From: Verticillium longisporum
Lineage: Eukaryota > Ascomycota > Sordariomycetes > Glomerellales > Plectosphaerellaceae
Length of the DNA stretch: 64,000 nucleotides
Direction of reading: 5' to 3'
NCBI GenBank assembly: GCA_019188255.1
Contig: JAETXT010000008.1
Location: 2,356,001-2,420,000 of the forward strand
Below are positions 44,310 through 58,200 of this stretch, piece by piece. Each line of letters opens with the position of its first letter. Position 1 is the stretch's first letter. A model generated the notes under the pieces. It made no database searches, was not told the origin of the DNA, and worked only from the letters and a program-made list of their open reading frames with translations. The position numbers and the translations under genes are program-made.

Positions 44310-46300
44310 TATTACCTTCTATAATCTCTAGTAATAATTATAATAATAGGGGTTACCCTTATAGCGATTACTAGGGTACTTAGTATAAGGTACTATAGGT
44401 ACTAGTATTAGATAGGTACGTCCTACTAGACGATATTAGCAGCCTAGTAGCTCTCGCTATTAAGTACTCCCTAATTATCGGGTTTACTACTACCTAAGCG
44501 GATAATATCCTTAATAGCTATAATATTACTATTAACCTCTTAGTTAGAGGTACTGATATATATAAAAGCTATCTCGATATCGTAAGATTCGAAGTACTAG
44601 ATAGTACTAGCTAGGCGAAATATATATTCCTCTAATAAGGCCTTAGCGCTATCCTCTAAATAGGGGCGGATTTTAGCTATAATAATAGCTATATAATCGT
44701 TAGCGATATTAATAGTATTAATTATAATCTATAAATAATTAATAAGTATTAGAATATAGTAGATAGTAATTATTAAGAGACCCGATATTAAGAAGCTATT
44801 TACGATTTTATTAATAATAAATTAGGTTATTAGTTTAACGATTGCAATTAGAGTAATAAGAGTCTTATTACCCTAGCTAATAGTACTAAGGCTATAATTA
44901 TCGAAATCCTAGGTCTTCTCGCTATAGATAGGTCGGGCATTAATATCGGCTATAGTACTTAGTATAGAAATTCTTATAATAATATTAAACTTATTAATAA
45001 TAATAATAGATAGGTTCTTAGTATTACTATTCATAGTAGTAGTATAATAGCGCTTCCTAGAAGTATTAGAGGTATTAATAGGGCTAGTAAAGAGGTAATA
45101 AACGATATATTTATAATCGATATTAAAAAGGTTAATCCTCGAAGTACTATACTTAGTAGCGCTTTCTATTACCTCTATCTACTAGCTAATAATTATAAGT
45201 AGTTCGGAGGTAGGGGTAACTATAATCTTAATAGCTTTTAGAGCTCTTTTAAAGCTACCCTTAATCTAGCCGATATTAATAGTAAATTCCTTAATAATTA
45301 TCTAGCTAGTATCGATATTATAATAGCTTATAAAGATAGTATATAAAGTAATAGCTAGCTTCTTAATATTAATAATAAAGTTATTATAATTAATATTATA
45401 GGTAATAATAGGTATTAGGGCTATAATAATAGTATAATCGCTATTATTATAAGTATAGCGGCTACCTATAATATTAATTATTCTAGGGGTTAGCTAGCTA
45501 AGAGTATAATTTAATAGTTATTTAATAATATTACGTTTAGGGATTTCGGGTATAAAGCTAATATTAACGAAGTTATTATATTTAATAGTATTAATAAACT
45601 TCTAATTATAAGGGTTATAGAATTAAGCTATTTAAGGGTAAACGTTCTCGATTTAAGGAATAAGAAGTAGATTAGATATAAAGTCTTCGAAAATAAAGTT
45701 AATAAGCTATAACTATTACTTAATAATAGCTAAGTAGGTTAATCTCTTTATAATATTATTTAGCTAAAGGAAAGTAATATAAACCTCTTTAATAGCTTCC
45801 TTTATAATTAGCTAGCTAATATTAATATTAATATATACTACCCTATTAAGGGTATTATTTATTAGGCTAGGAAAGCTATATTTAATAGCTTTCTATTTAT
45901 AATCCTTAAAAGCGGTTTTATTCTTATAGCTCTATAAGTTAAGAAATCCCTAAGACGTAGTATAGGCGGTCTTAGCTATATCTTCGTTATTAAAGAGTTC
46001 TAGTAAGCGGAGATATCTAGTAAAGGTAAGATATTTATACTTTCGGACGCTTATATTATAGAAGTCTAAGTAAAAGGTATTATCCTAAGAAGGTATAATC
46101 GAGGTCGGGTATAGTATAATATAGAAGGTATTTATAAAGAAGATAGAATATAGTATTCGCTTAATATTATAGATAATTATAGTAATATTATAATTATAGG
46201 GTTATCGGGTATTTACTAGCTAAGGTAATTATAGTATTAGAGATAGTAATAGATAGAAGCGAGAGAGTTAGAGATAGGAGGCTATATAGGGTAAGAGTAA
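44310..46300 (-). pseudogene. Gypsy-1 third reading frame downstream of pol, unknown family
   Basis: One minus-strand frame can be followed for about 660 codons from near 46300 to a stop near 44310. Its interruptions are nearly all TAA/TAG where Gln or Trp codons would become stops under RIP. It starts with a hydrophobic stretch (LTILLLPYIASYL and neighbours), like a signal or membrane segment. A middle part includes SFKRALKAIKIIVTPTSELL, then a Ser/Thr-rich part (SPINTSNTSRKRYYTTT), a hydrophobic stretch near 44800 (FLISGLLIITIYYILILI) and a hydrophobic C-terminus. The position is that of env in retroviruses and errantiviruses, but I see no recognisable env signature. A captured host gene or an unrelated extra ORF fits equally well. 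Confidence 0.5.
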
Positions 46301-46399
46301 AATAGTTAAAAGCCTAAATTTATAAAATTTATTATATATATATATATATATATTAATCTTATATTATTATTTAATTAGAATAAGTTATATTTAATTTAG

Positions 46400-49300
46400 C
46401 CTTTATTCGCTATAAACGTTATTATTCCTAAATAATAATACTATTAGGATTATTTACTATTATCCTATTATATTATTCCGACCTTTCTAATTAATAGGCT
46501 TTTATTTAATCTTTAAGCTCCCCTAATTCTAATAGCCGTTCTTATACCTTTCTACTTTTATTATTAGCTTTATTAAGCTTAATAATCTTATCCCTTTCTA
46601 CTCTAAAAGCTATAATTAGGTTATTAGCTATTATTACGTCCTCTAATATCTAGACGTTATATTAACTTAGCTAGCCCCTCTATTTAATAAGGAATTCTAT
46701 TCTAAATTACCCTCTACTTCTTCTAGTCTTTCTCTTATCTAAAATCCTCTCGACCTCGAAGTATTTATATAGTTTAGCCTATTATATTATATCTATATTA
46801 TAAATTAATAATAGTCCTTAATATATAGACTATTAAGGGTAGTCGCCCTCCTCTAGAGCTATCGCTAGCGAGAAGTAAATTATAGAGATTATAGGGTAGA
46901 TATTTATTATAGAGGGGAGCTCGAGCTTATATATTAAAGCTCCTATTCTCTTTATTATACGAAATAGCTTAAATCTTTATTAATTAAGTTTAAGGGATAG
47001 CTTCTTTAATAGATTATATTTATAATTAAGTTTAATATTTACGAAATCCCTAAGCGTAAAGGTTATTTACTAATATTTAGTATTATATTACTTCTTTATA
47101 GCTATCTAAGCTAATATAATTACTAGCTAGGCTTCTCTTTAGAAGATCTCTTTATTTATTTCTAGGTTTATATCCCTAAGTATATCTAATATTATATTTA
47201 TTTTAAACCTATATATAACCTTATTTACTAATACGCCTATTATAATATTAAAAGTATTATTTAAATTAAATTAGAGTAAGATAATTCCTCTTATTTATTA
47301 AATATCTAAGTTATTAAATATAAATATTCTAATAATTATCTCGATTATTTAATTCTTCCTCTCTAAAGCTCTATTAATTTAGGGGTACTATATTATTAAA
47401 AACTTTAATTTAATCCTAAATTCCTTCTAGAGTTCGCCCTAATATATTAATATAAACTTCCTATCCCTATCTAAGATAATAGACTTAAATATCCTCTAAT
47501 TTATAAATTAGAATATTTAAATATTAATCCTCGCTTAATCCTTAGCTATATATATAATATAACTTAGGATTAGGATTATACTTTTATTAAAGATATCTAT
47601 TATTATCTATATAATATTAAAGGTTTTAAAGCTATCGATCTATTATAGTATTCCCGATAATAGTACTATTAATAGCCCGATAATAAAGTCTATAGTAATT
47701 ATATTAAATATAATAAATAATATGAGGAGTAATTAAAGAGCTCTAATAGGTTTTATTTAATTAGTCTAATTAAGTTTATATATCTCGTAGCTAGTAATAT
47801 ACTTCTTAATTATATATTAGAGTTATAATATAGTAAACCTAGAGATTATATCGTATTATATTCTATATTCCCTAAAGTAGTTCTTATAATTATATAATTC
47901 TTTTAGAATATCTTCTAAATAGCTCCTTAGAATATAGAAGTAATATCTCCTATTAATATCCTTATTATATAGTAATTTATCTTCGACTTTAAATAGGAGC
48001 TTAATAAAAGTATCTGCTTCCTTAATTTACGCTATAATATAGCTCTAGTATAAGTCTTTATTATATTTATCGAGAAGCTTCTTCTAGAAGTCGTTATCTA
48101 TATATATATCGCTATATAGGAAGATTACTTAGTCGTTCTAAATCCTATCTAGTTCGCCTAGGTCCCCTTAATTTACTAGGCGTCCTAGTAACTATAATAG
48201 AGTATTAGCTATAATATTTATCTTATTAGGGATATATCGGTAATCTAGCTAGAACTAGCTTAAGAATTCTAAAGATAATATTAATTTTATATTTAATTAT
48301 ATCTTATTAATAATTATTAAAGTAATTTACTTTATAATATCTATTATTATTATATAATTTATAAAGATAATAATTAATAATCTTTATATTAATTATATTA
48401 TTATCCTTATTTTATATACTATTTAAATAAAATATACGACCTCTAATCCTATTAGCTAATATTTAATTTTAATTATATTTAGAGCTTTATTAAAATAGAG
48501 GATTAAATAAACTATTTAATAATAAATTACTCCTTTTAATAGCTAGGCTTCTTTATCTATAATATAAAAAAGTATAATAGAGAAGCTATATTCCTTTAAT
48601 ATATTAAACTAGATAAATAGGATCTAATAAAGATCTTAATAGAATAGAGTAATATTAGAATATAATATATCTATAATATCCTTAAACGTTATAGCTTCTT
48701 CCCTAATTAGGTCGATATTCGTCGCTTAAACGTAGATCTTTCTTACTCTCTTAATATCCTTCCCTTGTATCTTAATTATAGCTAAGAGAGCGGATTTTTA
48801 GCTTTAGAATAGTTTAATTCTATTAATAAATTAAAGTATAAAGTATTAGAGCTAGTTAATTATATTAATCTATTTCTCTAAGCTCTTTAAATTATTAAAG
48901 GGTATTACCTCTCTTAATACCCTAATATATTTATTTATATTTAATAACTTAAAAATATTAACTTTAAAGCTAAGGAGCTATATAAATAAATATCTAATAA
49001 ATAATTTAAATATTAAGAATAAGATTCCCTTTTATAAGAAGAAATATAAAATAGTATTTAAATATATTATATATTTATCCTTTATATTTAAAGCTATTAT
49101 AATATTATCTATAAATATTACTATATATTTATCGTAATTATAGAAGAGCTAGTCTATAAAATACTATATATATATTAATAAATTACGAAAGCCTATTAAT
49201 ATTACCTTTAATCGTTCCTATCTTTAATAATTAATAATAATAAATTATTCCCTATATTCTCTTTTTACTAAGAATTAATAGAAGAAGGAATATATATTAA

Positions 49301-52300
49301 TTATTATAATATACTATTTCCCTTAAAGTCTTTTAATAATAGATAATTAGAATAATATTAAATATATATTTAATATAATAATTTTATTTAGAGCCTAAAA
49401 GTCTATTATTATTCGCCCCTTATAAGTACTATTTATTATCCTCTAGATAATAAAGACTAAGCTCTTAAATAATATAAGATCTATAATCTATTCGAATCTC
49501 CTTTATTTATATAGATTATTAAATATTTAATCTAGAAATTCTCTATCTTTAAAGCTATTAAGGTATACCTTTTAATTAATCCTTTAATTATAATACCCTT
49601 TAATTAATAGGATTTTAAGTTCCTAGCTAAATAATACTTTAATAATTCCTATATTATTCTAAACCTTTAAATACTTTATTATAATCTTAGATATTCTCCT
49701 TATAAAGTAATTATTATATTTAAAAATCTTAACTCCTTCTAATATCGTCTCTATTAATATAATTAAGCTTCTAGTAATCCTAAGCTTAGAGTTAATATTT
49801 AAATATCTATTAAACCTTATCCTTAATTCTTTAATATTCTCTTCTTTAATAGCTTACTCTATTATCCTTCTCTTAAGGAAACGAGCTACTTCGTTTAATA
49901 GAATATAAAGGCTATTATCTACTTTAAAGGGCCCTAGGATTCCTAGAGGGGCTTTTCTAAATATTATTATAAGTTTATCCCCTTTATTCTTTATAAAGAT
50001 ACTTATTATTTTATTTATTAAAAAATATAGATTATTTTCTATTATAAATATAAATAGAAGGATATAGCTTTTAAATCCTTAGATTTCCTCTTAGTAAATA
50101 ATATCTATTCTATTTAACTAGGATATATTATTATCTTCTTAATTATAAAGGCTTTTTAGGGAACTAAGTTAATTTTAAAGTAGATTTAGGCGGGGATCTA
50201 GATTCTTTTAGCTATTCTAATTTTAATATAGCTAAAAGAGTTTAAAATATCTACTTAGTTTAGGACTAGGAATTCCTAGCTAAGGAGGAGATTAATACTA
50301 AAGCGCTCTACTATCTATACTCCTATATATAAATAGGCTATTATAGGCTATCCCTTAATAGTACTACTTACTTAGATCGTAAACGTTATTTATCCTAGGG
50401 CCTTTATATTACCGATTCTATTAAGCTCTATATTCTAGCTTATATTTATATTATACCCTAGGATAATATCGAGTAATCTTCTATCGATTATATAGTAGCT
50501 AGCCCCTAATTCGATATAAGTATTAAAGTGGGTTTCGCTATAATTATTAATAACCTAGATCCTAGTATATATAAAATTATACTTTATTTATCCTAGTTCT
50601 AGGATAGTTTAAGGCTTTCTATTAATTATCTTTATATATTCTAAGCTTAGCGTTTTCTAATAAGACTATTAATATCTAATAATTATATTATTTAATCGAT
50701 AAAATATATAATAATTATAATATTATTCTATAATCTAGAACTTATCTTTATACTTAGCTATAAAGCTAAAAAGGTCTACTTTATAATTATTATTACTATT
50801 CTTATTATCTATTAATTAAACTAAGTCTTCGCTTAATAATTTACTATTTAATTCTATAGCTAAGTATCCTTAGTTTTATAGATTAGCGATTAGTACCTAG
50901 TTTACTACTCCTTAGCTTATCTAGATAAATATTATAATATCTTCTATAGTATTTATAATATCCCTTCTATAAAACTTTTAAAATTTATAGAATTTAGCTT
51001 AGCTTTAATTAAATATTAGCTAGTATTTAAGTTTATATATATCTATAAGGAGCTTTTATTTACTAAATAGCCTAGATCTAGATAGATACTATTTAAGGTT
51101 TTTTATATATTACTTATTAAGCTTTAATAATTAAAATTACTTTCTAGGTTTAGATTCCTATAAGTCCTATTTATTAAATAATCGAGTATTCCTTTACTAA
51201 TTACCTATTAAGTAGCTCGATTAGACTAAGGGCCTCTATACTCTATAGAGGTAATTCTATCTTTATCTAACTATTAGCCCTTAGATCCTCTCTATAAAGG
51301 CTTTATAATTAATATATCCTATTAATCTCTCGAGGCCTATAATAAATATAGCTTCTATTCGATTATAGATAATCGCTAAGTATTTACTTAATAATTCCTT
51401 AATAGATCTAGTAAATTATATAACCTTATCTATAAATAAGCGGAAATTAGAGTAATTAATAACGTTTTAAAATATAAATCTTATCTTTCTAAGTCTCTCC
51501 TTAGCCTCCTTATATAGTAGTTTAAACCTCTAGAATAGTAAATCTATCTATATTTCTAGTCCTTTATTAATTCTAATTAAAAGACGAAGCTATAAATCGG
51601 AGTCTATACTATTAATATATTATATTAATGCTATCCTTAATAAATATTAATATAAATTACTAGCTATACTAGCTTAGTAGTTTAGGCTTAAGATTATATA
51701 TTACTTAATAAAATCGATAAATCTATAAACGTCTTATTAGACTATCCTCGTACCTTCTTACTATATATCGGATTTCTCTTTAAAGTAGAAGGACGGGTTA
51801 AAAAACCTAATATCCTCTAGCTTAAACTTATAATTATATTTATCCGTAGGATTATTCCTTTAGAATCTAAATAGTTTATATATTATCGCTAGGTCTAATA
51901 TTATATATTAAGATTAGAGAATTATAGGATTATTATTAACTTTAGGCTAGCGCTATATAAACGAGGATACTTAAATAGGATAGTATATTTCTAGCTATTA
52001 GAATAGTATTTCTCTTATAGATATTAAGCTATTATTATAATTATAGCTATTTAGGTTAATATATAATTAATAATATTTATTTATAGTATTTTAGCTATAT
52101 AGCTTCTTATAAAAAGGTATATTTCCTAGAATAATTATTCTAATTCTAAATTCTTCTTTAATTATAAGCTTTATTATTAACTTTTCTAGAATTATCGTCC
52201 CTAAGTTCTATTATTTAATTAAGGAAGAGGATCGTAATCTCTTTAATCTATTAATAATTTCGTTTATTAAAGTCTTTATATCCTAGTAATTATAGTTTCT

Positions 52301-52700
52301 AGTTAATATTTCAGGGGTTTCTAGGTTTATATCCTTAATAGTAGCCTTTTTATATACCTTCTATTAATCCTCTATAGCCCGAGGAAAGCATTCTAGCTTA
52401 AATATCTACTATATTAGGACCTTTATAAGGCTATTCCTAAGTATTCGTCGTTCTACTTAGATATAGGCTATAATAGGGGATAGTATAGGATTCTATTATA
52501 AAATCTTATCGAATTCTATATTAAGTTCCTTTTCTTCTATTATTAATAGGGCATCTCTAAGATAGGATTCCTATTTATCTATAATAAGTAGCTAGAAGGT
52601 ATCTAGGTATTAATCTAGTACTTTAATAAGTAAGCGGACTACTATAACTCCTAAAGAGAATTTTCTAATAAAGATTCTCTTTAGTACTTAAGGTATAGAC
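46400..52700 (-). pseudogene. Gypsy-1 gag-pol relic
   Basis: RT is clear: the minus strand at about 49103-49126 reads YIVIFIDN (the Y/F-x-DD box with one Asp mutated to Asn). It is followed by IKDKYIIYLNT, then KGILF, and FKVNIFKLL further on, the normal gypsy RT order. Capsid/protease lies to the right (about 50-52.7 kb) and RNase H and integrase to the left (about 46.5-48.9 kb), assigned by position. No frame is intact. Confidence 0.75.
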
Positions 52701-52760
52701 TATTCTCTTAATAGTATAATATATAATTAGTTTAGCTCGTTTAAACTGATTACTATTATT

Positions 52761-53061
52761 TAATATAGTCGTAGCTGTAGGGACTAGTAATCTTAGATCT
52801 TAAATACTTAATTTAAAGTATTATATTAAGATACCCTCCCCTATTAGGAGGGTATATAGGAATTCTCTATATATTATAATTCCTAGTTATATAACTAGGA
52901 ATCGTCCGGGCTAGTAATTATAGTTCTATAATTACTATATAGTAACCGCCTACTAGTAATTACGGTTCCGTAATTATTAAAGGGAATTACGTCTTAGTAA
53001 TTACTAGCCTATAATTATATAATAGGGTTTACTTAACTGCCTATCTACTATGCCTATAATA
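52761..53061 (-). repeat. Gypsy-1 5' LTR (long form)
   Basis: 301 bp. It contains an imperfect tandem duplication of about 42 bp around CTAGTAATTA...GTAACCGCCTA that the 3' LTR lacks. Since both LTRs of a new copy are made from one template, the difference arose after insertion. Confidence 0.87.
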
Positions 53062-53066
53062 TATAG

Positions 53067-53546
53067 GATAGTTAATAGCTTTAATATAGCTTATATCCTT
53101 AAATAGATACTCTAAGAGATCTATAAATGCTTAGAACTATTATTCCTATAGATAGTTATTTATATTAATAGCTATCTATTCTACTAGTACTTTATTTAAT
53201 TAAATATAATAGTAGAGAAATACTTAATAATAGATCTTATAGTATTATAATAAAGCTATAAAGAATACGAAGTCGATAAAATTCATTAGATCGCTAGAGG
53301 TAATAACCCTATAGATTTAATAATTAAAGGAATATTAAATTAAGTATTAGAAGTATTAATAAGCTCTAATAAAATTATAATTAGGATTAAAGGATAAATT
53401 AAATATTAAGAAAAGAATAATTAAGGGGTAAAAATAATTAATATTAATAAAAATATAATAAAGCTTAAAAACGAGTACCCTAGAAGTAAAAACGACGACT
53501 TTATAATTAATAAAATAATAAAGTAATTACTCTATAAAGCGGACTA
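53067..53546 (+). pseudogene. Copia-1 polyprotein, copy C, part after Gypsy-1
   Basis: Resumes with GATAGTTAATAGC (intact: GATGGTTAGCGGC), continues through the last RNase H motifs and the Lys-rich tail, and ends at a mutated stop (TAA at 53544-53546 in place of TAG). Confidence 0.83.
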
Positions 53547-53749
53547 AGCCTCGGAATCTAAAGAATTCGAGTTTAATTACTCTAGCGAGTCCTATTAGAG
53601 GTAGTTAAAGAGCTATAGAGCTATAGCCTACTTAGCTGCCTTATAATTAATATTATAAAGATTATTAAGGTCTTTATTAGGGTTATTACCCCCCTTCGCT
53701 TCTTCCTCCTTAGTAATTATTAATATACTTTTTATAATAATATACTACT

Positions 53750-54810
53750 TCTCTATATCCTATATCCCCTATTAGCTAATTATATAATTAGATAATTAGG
53801 GAAATAATAGAGAAGAGAGCTTATTAGTTTATTATTCTTATCCTAAGTAGTTAAAAACTTTATAATAGGCTTAAATACCCTAATTAGATTATAGATAATA
53901 ATTATTAAAGCTATAGATATTAGAAATAGAGATTAAAGAAGCTTATATTAATTTATAAGAATACTTAGAAATATATTTATAATAATAGGAAGCTTTAAGC
54001 TCTAGATTATAATATATACTATTAGCGCGAGTTTTAGTTTATTTATTAATAAAATAAGACTTTAAGTACTTTAAATAGAGGACTTTATAAATATTATTAT
54101 ATATATATATTATATACTAGGATTAATAGCTCCTACGATTAATACTAACTATATTCTTACGCTTAGCTACTCTCTTAATAGGAGGGGTAATAAGTATAGG
54201 GGCTTTATACTTAGGAGGTATTTTCGAGGCTAAGATAAGAGAGAAAGAGAGAGAGAGAGAATAGTAAAAAGGGGAAATTAATAATTATTAGAGCTCTAAA
54301 ATAGTAGATTAGGCTAATTAATCTTAAAAATAAAGAATCGTTATAGGGAAGAGGAAAGGTAAAAGGAATAGAGTTACTATAACTTATTAACTAGATATAT
54401 AGATCTATAGAATATAGTATTTACTAAACTAGCTTAATAGGATCTATTAATTCTATTTAAGCAGTTTAATTCTATTATTCCTATTAAAGGTAGTTTAATT
54501 CTATTATTCTTATTAAAAAGCTAATAAAGGAGTAATAATAATTATTCTTCTACCTTCTATTAGTATATTAGCGATTTAGAGACTTTAGGAGCCTATATCT
54601 AGCTATTATAAGAGCGCTTAGTAATTAGCTATTATACTATTTAATTACTATTTATTTCCTTTATTAAGGGTTTAAAAGCCTATTCCTATTATTTAATTAT
54701 AATTTAATTTATTTCCTTAGAGAGCTATTTAATAGCTAGTTTAGCTAATCTATAGAGCTAGGGATTAAGGGATCTAGTATTTATAGGAATAGTAGTATTA
54801 AGCTATATTT
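53750..54810 (-). other. Copia-1 extra 3' segment in copy C
   Basis: The counterpart of 32063-33118 in the other orientation; CTTACGCTTAGCTACTCTC near 54160 is the reverse complement of a stretch near 32700. It is flanked on both sides by sequence contiguous in the intact element. Its presence in two old copies suggests it belongs to the ancestral element and that the young copy carries a deletion. Confidence 0.6.
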
Positions 54811-55004
54811 TTCTTTATTCTATCTATTATTCTCCTATTATTATTTATTTACTTATTTATTTATTTATTTTATAGATTAGGATACTAGATCTAATATATT
54901 AGAGATTAGAGGATTATAAGTATATTAGAGTAGCTATTAACCTAGATAATAGAGCCCGATATTAGTCCCTTAGGTAATCCTATCTATAAAGAAAAGATAG
55001 CTAG

Positions 55005-55292
55005 TATTAAACTAATATAAAAGGATTACCTAGGTCGGTAATTACTATATAGGATTCACCGATATAGTAATTACTAGGGCTAGGATTTATAGCTCTTAGG
55101 AGTACGTAATTTATAGCTTATATAATCGGTAAATTAGATAGGTATATCTAATTTATATAGATAGTAGTAATTTAGAGAGATAGTATTAATAATTATTATA
55201 AGTCTTATATTACCTACTTTATCTATTTAGAGCTCTTAGGTATGCTAAAGTAATAAATTAGGGTTTATATAAATAGTAAAGCCCTCTTAATA
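55005..55292 (+). repeat. Copy C 3' LTR, RIP-mutated
   Basis: 288 bp, beginning TATTAAACTAATATAA and ending CTCTTAATA. Similar to 38349-38637 with independent transitions and small gaps. Confidence 0.85.
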
Positions 55293-58200
55293 TAAATATT
55301 TAATAATATTATAGGGAATATAATTAAATTATTAATAAAAGGGAAAAATATAAGCTATATTAAGACTTAATATCCTATTAATATATAAGTTCCTCTAATT
55401 ATATTATATTAATATAATTAATAAATATCCTAAAGTATTCTTAATTAATATCGTTTACTTTAAAGTATATACTTTTATTAAATAAGCTCTAGATTTATAT
55501 TTCTAAGTAAGTATATTATTTATATTACTATAATTTAATTATAAATATTTAAGTCTATTCTATAATAAGTTCTTAGAGCTATCTAGATTACTAAAGAAGG
55601 TTATCTAGAAGTATAGAGGAGCCCTTAGGGTTAATCGTTTTATCGATATCCTAGTTTTCGCTAATCGAGTTAGAATATACTAGATAGGTATTAACCTAAT
55701 TAAAGGAATAAAGGCCTTTTAGTATTTCGTTCTATAATATAATAGCTTTAAGTATCCTTATAAGTTCTTCTTTATAGTCTTTTATAAGTAATTCTTCGCT
55801 TTTAGGTTCCTATTAGCTATTTAGGTCTAAGATAAACTTTTTAAGCTATTAGCTTATATAAATAACCCCTTAAATAAATTCCCTTCTTATTATTTCTAGC
55901 CTAAATAAGAGGTTCCTAAATATAATTAAAATAATTCTAAATAGGTCCTATTAATAGGGGTTAAGCTTTATATTTCTCGATATATTTATTATTTATTTAA
56001 TATTATAGATAAGGATTACGTCCCTAGTTTAGAGCTTCTAAATATAGAATTAAATAGTATCTTAGTAATTTAACCCCTTAATCCTAATATATTATTAATA
56101 ATTAAATATTCGAATTACTTTAATCTTATTAAGTTTAAGCTAGGAAAAGGCCCTTAAGTATATCTAGACCTCCTAATTAGGCGAATAGACTAAGTCCTAA
56201 GCTAGTATTCGCTATATAAGTAAAATAATCTCAATTAATATAATAGCTTTATAGCTATATAGAAGGAAAAAGGGAGTATAGCCTATAGAAGCCTTTATAA
56301 TCCTTCTATCTACGAATAGTATAATTATTAATAGAGAGTTAACTCTCTTATCTCTTATTATTATTTAAATAGCTAAGGTATATATAATAGGTTAATAACT
56401 CTTCTTAATAAGGATATTAGCCCTTAAGTTATATAATAATATAAATTTCTACTTTATTCTATATAAATTATTAAGCTCGATAATTAACCCTTTATTTTCT
56501 AATCCTCTATCTATAATAAGAATATAATATAAGCTATATTTATAGATAATATCTTCCTAGATAAATTTCGTAATAGCCTTTAATATATTTACTCTAATTA
56601 AGCGGGCCTCGATATAATTAGTAAATCTATACCTAGCTTCTATTAAATAGTAATTATAAAGGTACTAAACGTTAAGATAGATATAAATAAAGGGGAAGGA
56701 GTTAATAATTAGCTTAGTAAATATTAAAGTGTCGCCTCTCTATAATCCTCTTATTACCTAATATATAGGATAAACTTTAATTATTATTTTAATTTATTAA
56801 TATATATTATCCTCTTAAAAGTTAAATAAGACCTATTAATAGGTTATTTTATATCCCTAATACTTTAATTCTTTATATACTATTATAATTAGAATAATCT
56901 ATATTTTAGAATTATCGATAATTCTCTATAAATAAGATTATACTTTATTAGAATAGGTCTAAAGGAAACTATCTTTAAGGAAAACTTTTATTACTATTCT
57001 TCTAATTACTTCTTATTACTTCTTAATATAATTATTAGGGAATACTCCTATTATTAGGAAGTTTATTAAGTCCTTTAAAGCTTAGCTCTAAGTCTCCTTA
57101 TTTAATAGTAATAGGCTTAATAGCTTAGTAATTACTATAAAGATATTAATATTAATAAAGTTATTAATATCCCCCTCTATAGCTTCGTTATCCTAATTAG
57201 ATAGTCCTAATAGTTTTCTAGAGAGTCTATCTACTATAGAGTTCTTTATCCCTAAAATATACTTAGTTTTAAAGTTAAATATATAGACCTAAGTAATCTA
57301 ATAGACGATTATTAATCCTCGGAGGTCTATTATAGCCCTATTAAGCTATATTATAAGTATTTAAGTATCTATTTCTAAGACGAAGTAGATATTATATAAG
57401 TAATTCCTTAAGCGCTTTAAGGCCTTTAGGACTCCTTTAAGCTCTAGCTTCCTAGAATCGTATTTCTACTTAGCTACGTCCTAATAGCTATTTTCATACC
57501 TTGAGACTATCTATCTCCTATTAACCTATTATCCTAAAATAGCTCCTTAGCCTTTAAGGCTCGTATCTACGTAGAGGTAGATAATCCCCCCTTTAGGGCT
57601 ATAATCGATCGAGATTAAGATCGGAGAGCTTATAAGTTTAGCTTTAATAATATCTATAGCTTCTTATTATAAATCTATCTAAGAGAATAGAACGTTCTTC
57701 TTTAATAGATCTATAAAAGGGCTATATTTAATATTAAAATAATTAATCTAAATTTAATAGAAGGTTATTAATTCTAAGAAGGATCTTAATAAAGAGATAT
57801 TATTATACTTTATCTATTCCTAGAGCTTAATAATCTTAGCTAGATTAAGGGAACGACCTATAATACTATAAATATAGCCGACTATAATAGCTAATTCTTA
57901 AGCCTATTAGCTCTTTACCCCTAAAATAATATATTTTAAAAGCTTAATATTAATAAGGACTTTATTAATATTCTAAAAGTATTCTATAATAAATTAATAT
58001 ACCCTTAAGATTAAATCCTTATTTCTATAATTAATAATTAGACTTTTAATAATAATATTATCTATAAAAGTATAATAATAATAGGGGATAAAGTTATAGA
58101 GGATTCTTATAATTATATATATAAATTATACTATTAAGTTAATAGCTCCTTAAGGGAGAGTATATATCCTAAATAGGCTAATAGAGGTTATAAAAATCGT

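Larger units (their letters stand above)
43655..53061 (-). mobile_element. Gypsy-1: nested RIP-mutated Ty3/gypsy element with an extra 3' frame
   Basis: 9407 bp inserted in copy C's RNase H region with target duplication TATAG (43650-43654 and 53062-53066). Its LTRs are direct repeats (259 and 301 bp) starting TAATATA and ending TATAATA, the RIP form of TG...CA. Pol lies on the minus strand (RT near 49.1 kb), so 52761-53061 is the 5' LTR. About 2 kb between pol and the 3' LTR hold a further long degraded frame on the same strand. CpA and TpG are nearly gone throughout. Confidence 0.88.
38349..55292 (+). mobile_element. Copia-1 copy C: RIP-mutated LTR-to-LTR element split by Gypsy-1
   Basis: 5' LTR 38349-38637, leader with both direct repeats, polyprotein relic 38980-43654 and 53067-53546, extra segment about 53750-54810, 3' LTR 55005-55292. 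Removing Gypsy-1 (43655-53061) and one 5-bp duplication restores continuity of the RNase H region. The flanks differ (GAGAC before, TAAAT after), so no target duplication is visible and at least one flank has been rearranged. Confidence 0.88.

Noticed and set aside
43914..46300. DIRS-type recombinase as explanation for the extra Gypsy-1 frame
   Set aside because: The element has direct LTRs and a 5-bp duplication, as made by a DDE integrase; no recombinase motif seen.
54230..54270. GA-rich microsatellite as a separate feature
   Set aside because: Short, and part of the Copia-1 extra segment; the mirror tract occurs near 32600 in copy B.
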